Assembly: GCA_947650365.1 (NCBI GenBank) | Contig: OX393549.1 | Span: 81,683,819-81,747,818 of the forward strand | Source of the DNA: Chamaelirium japonicum | Lineage: Eukaryota; Streptophyta; Magnoliopsida; Liliales; Melanthiaceae | Direction of reading: 5' to 3' | Length of the DNA: 64,000 nt | Shown: positions 22,969-37,749 of the stretch, in pieces | How the letters are laid out: every line of letters starts with the position of its first letter | How positions within the stretch are numbered: the first letter of the stretch is position 1 | Notes under the pieces: generated by a model | Databases searched by the model: none | The model's input: the letters and a program-made list of their open reading frames with translations, nothing else | What the model was told of the DNA's origin: nothing | Made by a program: the position numbers and the translations under genes

Positions 22969-23022
22969 GTTTAAGTAATCTGTAAAAGAAAGACAAGAAA
23001 TTAAACATCCATCTTTAGCCAC

Positions 23023-23600
23023 ATAATAAAATTGGTAATACTAAGAAATAATACATCGAATGAATGAACATCTGTCATTATTTCATGATGCATCCAAAGT
23101 AAATTGACAAAGATTCCCTACCAAACTATAGCTAGATATATTTCGACAGAAAATGAACAGTACTCATTCATTTTTCGCAATGAAAAAAAAGTATACAGAC
23201 AATTGCAAGAGGTCATGTATACATACTTAGTCAAGCAACATCCAATTTGATAAAATTACAAAAAGCCTATATCAAATTTACAGGCAACTTAAAGAGGTGG
23301 ATACAAGTGATGGTGACGAATTTGGCAGAGCTGAAGGGGGACTAAAACTTGATTCTCCATATAGTTAGTTCCATGCAATTCTCCATATAGTTAGTTCCAT
23401 GAAGTTCAATAGCTTTGAGGGGAGGGGTACCCATTGAGCCCGAAGTTGGCTTTCAAAGGCAGCATATTGCCTGGCCGAGATGAAGACTGAGTGTCCGTCC
23501 TACTCTCAAAGTTATAGAACTCTCTACAAGGTGAATCAGACCCAGACCCTACTAGCAGTCACTCGTATGAGGTGTCTCACACTCATCTTTACTACTGTCA
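23023..23600. other. Non-coding region upstream of transposase
   Basis: Probably the promoter, 5' UTR and first intron of the transposase gene. A 23-bp segment around tctccatatagttagttcca is directly repeated at about 23353 and 23382. No other gene is seen. Confidence 0.4.
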
Positions 23601-23999
23601 GCTATGCCGATGAGGCCGGTGAATTGCACTTTGCCCGACCAGTAGCCACCCCGACGAGGGGTATCATACTCTACCCATTTAGTAGACACTTATCATGATG
23701 AGTTTATTCACACACTGCTCGACCAACGGACACTCGACGGGTGAATCACACATAACCCCAAATCGCACAATGCCCATCCTACAGGCACTCTGATGAATCG
23801 CACCCAGCCTCAATGACAGCTACCTCGGCATGTGAATCGCACTTTGCCCAGCCGGTAGCCACCGTGATGAGGGGTATCACACTCTACCCATATGGTAGAC
23901 ACTTATCATGATGAGTTGATTTGCACATTGCTTGACCAACAGGCACCCGACAGGTGAATCGTACACAACCCCAAATCGCACAATGCCCATCCTACACAG

Positions 24000-25106
<1,107 letters not shown>

Positions 25107-25176
<70 letters not shown>
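25107..25176. repeat. (TA)n array
   Basis: About 35 TA units following the (CT)n tail of the hairpin at 24952. Confidence 0.95.
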
Positions 25177-25992
<816 letters not shown>

Positions 25993-26136
25993 GGGATATA
26001 GGTTGGCAGCCCATTTTCAATTTAGGCTGTCAGCCACATGGCATAGTTTAAACCGTCGGATGGTAGGAAACTATATCAGCAGCCTCTATTAGAGATCGAC
26101 AGCTATTAGATCGCAGAGCAGAGAGACAGAGATCGC

Positions 26137-26725
26137 GTGACACGCGTCCTCAACCCCCGACGGCGCCCGCCCGCATCCTCAACCCCGGCTCTGCCCACGT
26201 CCTCATCCCCGGCGGCGCCCGCGTCCTCAACCCCTGGCGGCGCCCGCCCGCGTCCTCAACCCCGGCTCCGCCCTCGTCCTCATCCCCGGCGGCGCTCGCG
26301 TCCTCAACCCCCGGCGGCGCCCGCCCGCGTCCTCAACCCCGGCTCCGCCCGCCCGTGTCCTCCGGCTCCGCCCGCGTCCTCATCTCTGGCGGCGCCCGCG
26401 TCCTCAACGCCCCGACGGCTCCGTCCGTGGCTCCGACGGCGCCCGCACCCTCAACCCCCGATGGATCCTCCACTAGCGAGAGATCGAGGAGATCTCCCGT
26501 TGCCGGGGCTGGGATCTCCCTTCCTGACCACCAACGGATCTCCCCTCCCGGATCTTCGATCCTCATCCCCGATGGCTCCTCCGCCCGCATCCTCAACCCC
26601 CGACGGCTCCGCCCGCGTCTTCAACCCCTGACGGTTCCTCCACCCGCGTTCTCAACCCCCGATGGCTCCTCCCGTGTCTTCAACCCCCGACGGCTCCTCC
26701 GCCCGCGTCCTCATCCCCAACGGCC
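26137..26725 (+). repeat. GC-rich left arm with ccccggcggcgcccgc repeats
   Basis: A degenerate tandem repeat of cgtcctcaaccccggcggcgcccgc-like units of about 20-25 bp, each read in short pieces. The complement recurs at 33690-34013. Apparent Pro/Ala/Ser-rich frames across it are composition artefacts. Confidence 0.75.
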
Positions 26726-26739
26726 TGGTGGCAGCGTAT

Positions 26740-27374
26740 GCAAGAGGCTACAAAGGCTGAGTGGCAGTGGTTTCAAGAGAAGAAGAGGTGGGTTTCTGAG
26801 GTCTGTACTCACCAAGCTTATGCATGGAAAGTCCATCAGGAGGGCCTTCAATTGGGGGAGCAAGGCCCCTGAGAGTAGAAGCCTCAGTGTTTTTGATTGC
26901 TTTTCTGAGATGGGGAGCAAGACCCATGAAGCCAGGATCGGCCTTTCATCCGATTCCGGCGCCGGAATGAGAGAATCGGGCGGGAGACATCGATGGAGAT
27001 GCATGGAGGTGGTGGAGGACTCGAAGCTGCTCAGCCCTGTCTCAGTGCTGGGACTGCATTCTGATTGCAGCTCTCCATTCCACAACCACAGTAAGTCCTC
27101 CATTCAGTTTGTGTACTGAAGTTTAAGGTGGGTGCTTTGGTTCTCACTCAATTGCTGCTGGATTGTGTAAGGGAGGTGGAGGATAGGATCTGGGATGACC
27201 ATGTCTTGTGTTTGGGCTCTGAGGTGGCTGAAGGCTTCATCAAAGAGCAGGTCCTGTCATGGGAGAGGCAGAAGGGAGATTGCAGCATCAACCAATTGGT
27301 GGGATCAGACTTGTCAAGCTTCAGAAAGGATTGGAGCCAATTGCAGCCACAGATGATTGGAACTCTTCTCTGAA
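26740..27374 (+). pseudogene. Captured fragment of a DUF4378-type plant gene
   Basis: The first part (to about 27090) encodes LTKLMHGKSIRRAF, then MEVVEDSKLLSPVSVLGL, the acidic SPVSVL motif typical of plant DUF4378 (LONGIFOLIA/TRM-like) proteins. It ends at a consensus splice donor (acagtaagt near 27090). A second part from about 27130 encodes QLLLDCVREVEDRI and then EVAEGFIKEQVLSWERQKGD, resembling the start of the DUF4378 domain, and stops at 27374 before the domain would normally end. The structure looks like two exons of a host gene, truncated at both ends, inside a transposon. The family call rests on motif recall and is moderate. Confidence 0.5.
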
Positions 27375-28430
27375 TTTGTAAACATTTGAAGTATCTAGAT
27401 TCAAGAGAATCAAGAGATAAAATTTGTACTATGTTTGTTGTTAGATGGTAGTCATAGTTTAGTTCCACATGGTCCCTGTAATTGTAATAGTGTGCCTGTA
27501 ATTACGAAACAACCTTTTCTCACTACCTGGCTTGTGTTCAAACGAATCCCGACAAGCGACCATCAATGAGGCACGTTCGGATGTTCTAATTGGGCGCAAA
27601 CTTCACAATGCCTACACTGTAATGCTGCTGTCATTTTCTGTGCATTTTGACGTTGCTTGTGTTTGTTTGACTGTTGGGTTTTGAATGGAAGCAAGCTTTT
27701 GTTCTGCTCTTTCTCTATGAGTTGGTTTCTACTCCCTCACCTCTCCATATTTGTGGAAACCTCACTCGTGTACACCTAGAATTCCTTTGATCTAATCTCA
27801 AAGTTTGTACAATCTAGGTCTCTCTAATCTCTCTTCCTCACTCACATGATTTTGTATTTACAAACTTTCAATCTTGATTAGATATCCACGATTGGACTAT
27901 GGAATCCATCTCCAAGAGTGGTGAGATGGCCTGATGGAATTTCTTTGTTCGAGTAATCGACTGCTTCGAGTATGTATTTGAGATTCGCCAACAAGTACTA
28001 TTCCAATATCTTCTCTTTTATTGACAGTTTGCTGATGAAATATCATTTTTGTGTATGGTATTTGTCTAGCTCCTCACGCCAACTTGAACAATTATTTTCA
28101 TTAGCTGCTTATAGTTCATTGTTCAATTTAAAGCTGGATTCTACAATTAACCATTCCGGATTCATAAATTAGAGTCCATGTTGCATATGATTTTAACCTT
28201 GCATGTAGCACTTGGAGGTGGTCGATCTTTGAACAAGTAATCTACAAGTAGTGTAAGTATTAATGTTTATATTACTAGATGCTTCTTTTTTTTTAGATCC
28301 ATGAGTTGAAATCTTTCGAGCAATGGACCCATCTGGGCTCGGATTGAACCCACAACGTCTTTCACCAAAGCATCAATTGCATTATCTAATCACAGATTGC
28401 CAAAGTTCATATGCATAATTCATCAAGGGA
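27375..28430. other. Non-coding interior of the second element
   Basis: AT-rich sequence with no recognised frame; part may be captured 3' flank of the DUF4378-type gene (a polyadenylation-like signal region follows 27415). Confidence 0.35.
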
Positions 28431-28439
28431 TGGATGAAA

Positions 28440-28690
28440 ACAGAAACATTTATATGAGAGAGAGAGAGCCCTATGTTCTTCATTCAAAGGAGGCTTAAAC
28501 CACTACATAGACAGAGAGATCACTACATAGAGATCAGTCAAAGAACATTCGGCCCATCCAGTCAAAGAACATAGACAGAGAGATCAGTCAAAGGAAATCA
28601 CTACATAGACAGAGAGATCAGTCAAAGGAAATAGACCCTTCTTCTCCCCTATTGAGGCTTAAACCCTTCTTCTCCCCTATTGAAGTTGTC
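28440..28690. repeat. Scrambled short tandem repeats
   Basis: Units such as cactacatagacagagagat, cagtcaaaggaaat and cccttcttctcccctattga are repeated in variable order. The segment aaagaacattcggcccatcc also occurs at the start of the adjacent DGAT3 fragment, so the repeats were partly built from the captured gene. Confidence 0.75.
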
Positions 28691-28699
28691 CACTATTGA

Positions 28700-28885
28700 A
28701 CCAATGCACAAAGAACATTCGGCCCATCCCTGCACTTCCCCATGCACTTGCAGCCAACTACAGCGCCCTCAACTCCAACCTTCCTCTCGAATTCTGCTAG
28801 CAACTCCAGCGCGCCAGACTTCTTGCACTTCCCTCCCATGCACACCTCAATCCTGTCCTCGGGCTTCCCAATTACCGCTGAGCAT
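28700..28885 (-). pseudogene. DGAT3: Captured DGAT3 (cytosolic diacylglycerol acyltransferase 3) fragment
   Basis: The minus strand reads GKPEDRIEVCMGGKCKKSG, then ELLAEFERKVGVEGAVVGCK and CMGKCRDGPNV. This is the C-terminal thioredoxin-like [2Fe-2S] domain of plant DGAT3, with its four conserved cysteines (C-x4-C and C-x3-C in CMGGKC and CMGKC). DGAT3 is a soluble enzyme linked to triacylglycerol synthesis. After GPNV the similarity ends and a stop follows after LCALVQ. About 60 residues of a roughly 350-residue protein are present, as expected of a captured exon fragment rather than a gene. It lies between the GC-rich arm and the transposase of the second large element. Confidence 0.8.
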
Positions 28886-28934
28886 AGTCTTCGTTCCAGG
28901 CTTCAATGCAATGTGGCTCTCCTCGCTCCTCCTC

Positions 28935-29361
28935 TCTGCGTCCAAACACAACGAATTTTTTGGATGAAAAGCAATTTAAATCACTCCAGATTGTCAATTT
29001 AAAACCGCAAAACAATATAATTTTTTCTCTGTATATTTTCATAAAAAAAAATATATGTCAACAAACCAAATAGTTACCCTTTTTTACCTAATTATTACTC
29101 TATGTGCGATATAAAATCAGCTTGGTTTCAAATAGTTAAATGCATTTTGTCACACAAAAATAATATTGTGACCAGATAAACAGAAATACCACTACAATAA
29201 AAATATAGGTCATGATTGTGAGAAGACATATACCATCAAATACTTGAAAATACAGATTGATCATCACATGCAGCAGTAACAGCCGCCTCCTGAAAAGTGC
29301 ACCTCATGAATAATTAAAAGTGTTCAAAGAGTAGGAAGTTATACATTAAAATTCAGTAGGA
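28935..29361. other. Non-coding spacer
   Basis: AT-rich sequence downstream of the minus-strand transposase; probably its 3' UTR. Nothing else is recognised. Confidence 0.35.
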
Positions 29362-31557
29362 TCATACCTTGGCTTTGATACACCCGGTTTTGTAATGACC
29401 ATTTTCCCCACAAAACCCACATGTTCGTGGCTTCTTACGACTTTCCTCTTGTGACTCCTCCAATCCACTTCTTATTCTGGTAGCGATTCTCGGCCGCCCT
29501 TTAGTTTTGACAGGTCCCATCGGATCACGAATTGTAATATCATGAAATATATCTTTGTTTTGGGAGATAGGTGCTACCGAAGAACCAACTTGACTAGCAA
29601 GTACTTGGGGTAATGCATCAAACTTAACTGTGTGAGTTGTTTTTTTCCGGTTATCAACTTCTGCCAACGTCTTTGACAAGATCGTGTCAAATTCCTCAGC
29701 GAATGTAGATAACTTGTATGCTTCTTCTAAAGCCTTATTGCATTTATATCGAATGCTCCAATAAAGATCGCGATCCACTTCGGTAGGTGCACTGTCACCT
29801 AGGCCAATCGAAACATATCGATGTCGTGCATCTATAGTCCATCGCTTTAGAATATATCTATCCGAAATCTCTGACACATGTTTCTTCCATAAAATATTTA
29901 GTGCGTGCCTACATAGTAATCCGACGAACTCAAATTGTTTGCATTCACAAGAAACCACTACCCCATCAGAATTATCATACGTGACAGTTTTCCATTTGCT
30001 TTGGTTCGATTGCAGGCATCCAACAATGAACTTAGTTAAGGTGCCCTCCTTATGCACCTTGTCAGCCCAATAACCGAATGTATCTTTCAACTCTTGCTTG
30101 AATATGACAAATAAGGCTTTGGTGTAGCATCTTGCAGCTTGCTCCTCAGCTTTCCATCCCAAAGATAGAATGGGTTTTGAGTTCATGGTATTGAAATCTT
30201 CATCTTCCTCAGCAGAATGACGACTTGCTAATGCCTTATCGTACTGGACGACAAACTCGTGCAATGCTGTGTTTGCATTAACAAATGTATCGAAGAATGA
30301 ATTTATACTTTCAGCCCTTTGACTCGTTCCCGTGCCAGCAAGAAATGTATCCTTTAGGTAACAAGGGATCCAACTTTCTCGTTTCCCCCATAACTTTGGT
30401 AGCCAACTTTTCTCTGCCAATTTATACCTTGTCATCAACTCTTTCCAACATTCCTCTGCTTCAAGTATAGTGTTACTACCCCGCAATCTGTTAAAGTATA
30501 TTTCAAACTCAATACTGTGCATAGTTTTTAAATGCACTATATGCTCACCAATATTCCTGTCAAGATGCCAATCACAATATCGATGTCGAGTATTTGGAAA
30601 AACTCTAGCGATTGCATTTCCAATAGCTGCATCCTGATCGGTGATGATAGCTCCCGGTGCTTTACCATGCATACATGTAAACCATTGATGAAACAACCAG
30701 ACAAAGGTTTCCTCTGTCTCATCGGCTAGTAATGCACAACCGAACAAACTAGACTGCCGATGGTGATTGATACCAGTGAAAAGAGCAAATGGTAAACAGA
30801 AGCTATTAGTACGATATGTGACATCGAATATAATAACGTCACTAAACTTAACATATGATTATCATGATCTCCCATCTGCCCAGAATACACTTCTTAAAGT
30901 TAAGTCTTCAGCCACTTCAAAAGAAAAGTAAAAATCTGAATCATTGGCTTTTTTCTCTTGAAAGTGTTTAATAACTTTAGCACAATTTTAATCGATATTG
31001 TTCTTTCTTTCAATTCTCAAGTGATCATGAACTTGTTGTGGAGTTACAATGTCATTCTGACTATATTCCAATACATTGACAACCTTTCTAATTTCTGAAT
31101 TTGTTATTCCTTCACTATGAAGCTGCGTAATTAAATTCTTGACTCGTGGCTGTCGATAAACATTCTTGTGTGAACGATGCTTCGATGTCTTTGTTGGACT
31201 AGTCAGCTCATGATTGTCATGTTGCTCAACAAACATGGTAACTCTACAAGTGTCAGAATTAGTAAGAATAATCTTCATCCTTGCATTACATCCTACCCGT
31301 AGTTGACGATTATGAACTATTTCTTTGTCTGCCTCTCCTTTGCTATTCTTCAATGTAATCTGACCCTCTTTGTTATAGACAAATTTTCTAGATATGACTT
31401 TATTTTTATCTGTCCTGGACTTATTGGTTGATGACCATCTTACACCAAATCCTGTCTTCAAAGCATACCGATTATAGAAGTCATATGTAGCTTTCTGACT
31501 AACAAACTCCATTCCTATCCGTGGTGTAATAGAAGCATCTCTTTCATCATTTTCCAA
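29362..31557 (-). pseudogene. FAR1-type Mutator-like transposase, decayed
   Basis: Open at 30988-31557 (N-terminal FAR1 zinc-binding domain: IGMEFVSQKATYDFYNRYA, ISRKFVYNKEG, EQHDNHELT) and at 29362-30747 (rest of the DDE core: FGCALLADETEETFVW, ITDQDAAIGNAI, SQRAESINSFFDTF; SWIM finger CECKQF...LCRHAL; C-terminal zinc knuckle CGFCGENGHYKTGC). The segment between them stays in the same frame but contains three stops: TAA near 30988 and TGA TAA near 30856. The first catalytic Asp is in IIFDVTY there. So this copy is older or more damaged than the transposase at 20719-22968, to which it is related but clearly divergent. Confidence 0.85.
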
Positions 31558-32250
31558 ATTATATATATCATGATATTCGGAGTTGTCCTAAAAATAAAGA
31601 GATTAAGAATATAGTGAGACATTACATCTTGTAGTAAGAACTATGTTTTCAATACATTTCAACCAAGAATCAAGAATCGTTTATGTTTGAATAATTAAAA
31701 TATATATCATGATATAAAGCAAATCAAAATTACCTAGTTTATGATTTCATGACAGTGAGAAAAGACTGTTTCGTAATTCACATCTCTATCAGAATATCCA
31801 TTTTTGTGAAGTAAAGGGTCATGTTGATTGTTAATAACCATTGTCCTCCCTGAAACCAATTGTATACTGTGTTTTGTAAAAATAACTTATAGACATCAAC
31901 ATTAAAAAAAAACGTACTAATCTGCAATGGCGTGGTGGTGCCACCTGATGTGTGCGTGTGTGTGTGTGTGTGAGAGAGAGAGAGCTGATGGAAGATGGGC
32001 CATAAGGGTGGTGGTGCCACTGATCAGAGAGAGAGGGAGAGAGAGAAAGAGAGAAAGCACCTGATGGAAGAGTCGCAGCCCCGGCACAGAATTGACGAGT
32101 CGCAGCCCCGGTGGTCGGGAGATTGTTGTAAGCCGGTGGGATCTCGCTTGCAGCCAGTGGTAGAGATCTCCGTGAGATCTAAACTTAAACTAGAGCTCCT
32201 ATTAGAAAACTTTCTTTCATCAAACCAAAATATGTTTTCAATATTAGTTG
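31558..32250. other. Non-coding upstream region of transposase 2
   Basis: Probably promoter and 5' UTR of the minus-strand transposase. A (GT)n/(GA)n run lies at 31950-31985 and a GA-rich tract at 32025-32058. The motif gagtcgcagccccgg is duplicated near 32070 and 32097. Confidence 0.45.
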
Positions 32251-32255
32251 GTCGT

Positions 32256-32597
32256 AAATATTTATCAGACTAGTACTTTGACAGCCACGTGGTACGTCAG
32301 AGCCCAAGTGCTCCATGCCACATTAGGTGTGCTTATTTATTTTCATATGACCGATAAATTCTGTAGTCAGAATGCTTGGTTTAAACCCTGCATTCCGGAT
32401 GTCGGGTTTAGTAGAAATTCTGCTTTGCATTGAAACTGGGCTCACACTTATCTTTTTTTGAAACCAGGTTTATATTAAACCAAGCATTCCGGATATCTAG
32501 TTTATCGGATATAGAAAAAAAATATAGCGTGGCACACGTTTTTCAAAGATGTTAGGCCACGTGGCTGTCAGAGTGTTAGTTTGATAAATATTTATTA
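32256..32597. mobile_element. Inverted-repeat MITE
   Basis: Inverted ends of about 35 bp: left aaatatttatcagactagta then ctttgacagccacgtgg; right ccacgtggctgtcagagtgt then tagtttgataaatattt. The interior has a second inverted motif (accctgcattccgg / ccaagcattccgg). About 340 bp, non-coding. Superfamily not determined. Confidence 0.7.
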
Positions 32598-33240
32598 AAT
32601 TAAATATTTCTTTTTAAATTATTATTTTGAATAATAAATCAAATTGTTTAAGAAAAAAGTTGAGGGACCAATATGAAATGAGGTGTATAGTTCAGGTGAG
32701 GTTCTTGTAATTTGCCCTTAAAACTTTGCTGTTCGGCTATATGGTATCTTCTTTCCATGTGGAAAATTTGTAGGTAGGCTCCCGTAATAGGGTCATTCAA
32801 GCCCTGTTTAAAAAAAAAAAAGATATGTAGATACTACTTTGTCGTTGATTTGCACTGTTGCACAAAACTTACGTGCCTAGTTTCTGCTTAATCTTTTGTT
32901 CTCTGTTTCTCTTGGGTCCGCTCATCCACTTGGTACGATGATCACATTTAGGGTGACTTTCTGTCAGGTTGATAGGTGTTATCATACATAATTGGAAGTT
33001 CTCTCTAAGATGAACAATTTTTTTTTATTACCAATAAAAAAATGATACTTGTACGGAAGCACCTGAATCAACTCGACAGTTTATTGATACACCATCTATA
33101 CATATTGGAGGCAATCTGTTTGCATTTATATTACCTAATGTGACTTTTGTCGGTTTGAACTTCTTCACGAATGCCGCTGCTTATTAAATATTTATTGAAT
33201 TAAATATTTCTTTTTAAATTATTATTTTGAATAATAAATC
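32591..33240. repeat. Direct repeat of about 50 bp around a 550-bp spacer
   Basis: The segment taaatatttctttttaaatt and its continuation to gaataataaatc occur at about 32591-32640 and 33191-33240 with one or two differences. The spacer has no recognised gene. This may be a solo insertion with duplicated ends or a segmental duplication. Confidence 0.6.
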
Positions 33241-33689
33241 CCTTTACTAGATTAAAATTGGATTTCAGAGTATCTCCTGATTTCTAATATCAAAATAGAT
33301 TCTACCAGCAGAAAAAAGAAAAAAAAAATCATCCAACCCATATGGGTGTTCATCCCTAGACACTGACGACGACTTGCAACACAAACGGCTTCTACCTGAA
33401 TCCATCCTAACCAAAATGGGCTCTCTCTATGAAATATTTCAAACCCAAATTTTGTTTTAAAAAAATTACATTGTAATCATCTCACCCAATTGGGTTTCTC
33501 CTAACCAAAATACCTTTCTTTTCCTCATTATATCCAACACAAATTGGTTTTTAAAAAATAAGAAAAAAAATTCTCACGGTACTTCCGTTCATATATGTGA
33601 TCAAGACCCATGAACAACGATGAGATGAGAAGCGAAGAGAGATTAATTCTCATGGGTTGCAGAGAAAATTTAAGAAAGAGAGATTACCA
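33241..33689. other. Non-coding stretch, nothing recognised
   Basis: AT-rich sequence between the direct repeat and the GC-rich right arm of the second element. Confidence 0.3.
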
Positions 33690-34412
<723 letters not shown>

Positions 34413-34426
34413 TCTCTCTCTCTCTT

Positions 34427-35065
<639 letters not shown>

Positions 35066-35070
35066 TATAT

Positions 35071-35220
35071 GGGGCATGCTATAATGCGGCATGCGGTAAG
35101 TGCGGCACTGCACTACAACCATCTGATGCACCGCTGCGTGCATGCGATACACACAGCGAGTGCATCAAACTGCTGCGGTATGGTGCCCCACTTACCGCAT
35201 GCCGCATTATAGCATGCCCC
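35071..35220. mobile_element. Hairpin MITE, family A, copy 5, tandem with copy 4
   Basis: Has the same termini as copy 4 and is separated from it only by tatat. The interiors differ (gcactgcactacaaccatct here), so this is a second insertion or an old duplication, not a recent copy. It is followed by a short TA run and then (TAA)n at 35232-35274. Confidence 0.9.
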
Positions 35221-35222
35221 TA

Positions 35223-35231
<9 letters not shown>

Positions 35232-35274
<43 letters not shown>
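35232..35274. repeat. (TAA)n microsatellite
   Basis: About 14 TAA units. Confidence 0.95.
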
Positions 35275-35275
<1 letters not shown>

Positions 35276-35645
35276 GCTACAATTTTGTGGGGGTACAAAC
35301 AACGGCTGCGATGAAAAATCTAAACCATTTTGAGCCACCAGATTGTTAAACCTCCACAGATGTATCCTGCGCACTTCTATTATGGTGAGCTGCCATTAAT
35401 GGGGGTCAATTGTTGGTCCGAATTTTCTTATTAAATAAGAAAAAAATTTAATTATGTGATCTCATAAACATGGAGAAATTTTTTGCACATCCATGTGCTG
35501 GGCCCGTTTACCCCATGTCTTTTGAATCGAAGTGGGTTGATCAATGAATTGCACTCAGCTCGGAGAGGCTGGCAGAGGGACGGTGTGATTGGATGCCGTG
35601 TCACTATGAAAACCTCATAACCCACCCTCTTCCCCTACTTTTGTC

Positions 35646-35677
<32 letters not shown>

Positions 35678-36020
35678 AAGAAAAGAGAGCAGCAGGTAGC
35701 TGTGAATCGTACACGGCCTCAACCGTCAAGATCCCTCCCCCTTCCGCTCCGGTAGGCACCCCACTTTAGAGGGGGGGGGGGGGGGGGGGGGGGGCAAAGT
35801 GTAATTTATCCTTATAATTAAGAAGCTTTCACCATAACAACACCAAATTATACAAATCCCATAATTGTAGTCTTGGAGGCCGTGAGGGGTCTTCTCCTAG
35901 ATCTCTGATGGTCGGAATCCGTCAAAGTTCAGTTGCTAAGAAGGATGCCGCAAGAAAAGCTCCGACCCTGCAAGATCCACGTGGGAGCCTCCCGGTTCTA
36001 GCATTCCCTCCGACCGCAAC

Positions 36021-36084
<64 letters not shown>

Positions 36085-36202
36085 GGTTCAGTGTCATCAA
36101 ATGGTCTCTGATTTTTTTCTATGATCGACAGGTGGCATCACGCCACGTGTCCCGCCAATAGATGGGTTCATCCAACATCCATCCAATAACTTACCGAACA
36201 AT
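35275..36202. other. Non-coding region with simple repeats
   Basis: Contains (GA)n at about 35646-35674, a poly-G run at about 35769-35793 and (GA)n at about 36024-36081. Short T/C-rich gene-like stretches are present but no frame is convincing. Confidence 0.5.
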
Positions 36203-36372
36203 GAGTAATGCTATTCCAAGAAACTGATTGACAAAAACCATGGGACAATCCACTCCAATAGCACTGTAGCGGATCTCTGGACTCGGTGCATGGCACTGGT
36301 GTCCGCTACAGTGATATAAGAGTGGATTATTGCATGGTTTTTGTCGATTAGTTTGTTTGAATAGCATTACTC
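36203..36372. mobile_element. Inverted-repeat MITE
   Basis: A 170-bp hairpin: left gagtaatgctattccaagaa, right tgtttgaatagcattactc. The inner arms (gacaaaaaccatg / catggtttttgtc and cactgtagcgga / tccgctacagtg) pair over about 70 bp per side. Non-coding. The target duplication is unclear. Confidence 0.8.
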
Positions 36373-37118
36373 TCGATCAATACTTGCTCCAACAGGTGTT
36401 GCAGCAACGGGTTCTAACAATTTATTGTTCTTACCGTCAGCCAAAAATCTCAAAAAATTTGGAAACTCAATTTATTTCCTTACTCGAACCATGGTTGTGA
36501 TTCTAGATCCGACAACACGACGACAAGCCCTATACGTCAAATTCCACAAGAATTAACGCTGGGAATTGATCCAAACCACCGGAAGTTGGTTTGGATAAAT
36601 AATATCTATGCGCTATGTACGAGTCGATGCTGATTATTAGCTCACTTTATATATTTGATTCATCGCCCAGCCTTTAGGGTCCATTCTTTGGGTAGAATGG
36701 AGCGTGGAAATATAGCTAGCTAAAAATGGTTGCCACGACCGAATGTGCGTGTCCCCAACCAAATTTGGGCACCTTCAACAAATGTAGGCGCCCCTGTCAA
36801 ATTTGGGCACCCTTGCCTATTGTGGGTGCCTTCAACGAATGTGGGCGACCCCGTTGAATGTGGACGTCTTCACAGAATGTGGACTCGCACGTCGAATGTG
36901 GACGCCTTCACGAGAATTTGGGCGCACTCGCAGACTGTACGTGCCGACATAATCATCTTCATATATCATTTATATTGCTGTCCTAGAAATATTATCACCT
37001 CCCTCGAAATTATTTTCATCGTTTTGAATTATTATTGCCACTCTCAAAATATTCTCCTCCCTCAAAATTTTGTCACGCTCTCACCAAATGTGCGTGCCGA
37101 CAGACACGAGCATTACTA
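36373..37118. other. Non-coding region with degenerate short repeats
   Basis: 36735-36950 holds a degenerate tandem repeat of about 25 bp with gaatgtgggcgccttcaac-like units. No gene is supported. Confidence 0.45.
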
Positions 37119-37131
37119 GTATATATATTTA

Positions 37132-37269
37132 GGGGAATGCTTAAATGCGGTCTGTGGTCCGCGTCCGCAGTCGTCCGATGCACCCGCCGCATGCATCAGA
37201 TGCACGGTGTGGTGCATCGGACTGTTGCGGACGCGGACCGCACGGACCTCAGACCGCATTTAAGCATCC

Positions 37270-37272
<3 letters not shown>
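37132..37272. mobile_element. Hairpin MITE, family B-like copy
   Basis: Ends ggggaatgcttaaatgcggt and gaccgcatttaagcatcccc are inverted. The inner pair gtcgtccgatgcac / gtgcatcggactg is as in family B. The left flank is a short TA run (about 37119-37128), the right flank a long (TA)n. Confidence 0.88.

Positions 37273-37357
<85 letters not shown>
37273..37357. repeat. (TA)n array
   Basis: About 42 TA units; the rightmost of the array-bounded chain. It is followed by an imperfect palindrome at 37358-37425 (cccttgggtgaggcccaaag / ctttgcccaaggg). Confidence 0.95.
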
Positions 37358-37359
<2 letters not shown>

Positions 37360-37439
37360 TGTCCTGCCCTTGGGTGAGGCCCAAAGCAACGGCTTTGTTG
37401 GCTTTGCCCAAGGGCCGACAATGCATAACACCTGCTACT

Positions 37440-37675
37440 TCAGATGGGTCTGGATCGGGTCAAGTTGAAATAAGACATCAAAATTTTTCAGATTTTTTTC
37501 GGATCGAATGTTTTCGGAATTTTTTTATCAGAAATCGGAATTTTCATAATACTTAGCACCATTCCAATTCCGATCCGATTTTTTTTCAAAATTTTAAAAA
37601 ATCAGAATTTCGGAATTCAGATTTAATTATATTGATCGCAGAATCGGAATTTCTATTCCAACTTGCACACCTATT
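37440..37675. mobile_element. Possible hAT-like MITE
   Basis: The left part tgggtctggatcgggtcaag and right part caacttgcacacctatt are loosely inverted, and the interior is rich in ttcggaat / attccgat in both orientations. Weak. Confidence 0.3.
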
Positions 37676-37749
37676 ATAGAGCAATTCCATTTCAACCCGA
37701 AAGGTATAGCCAGAATGACACGGCATCCAATAACAATATCCCTTTGTTT

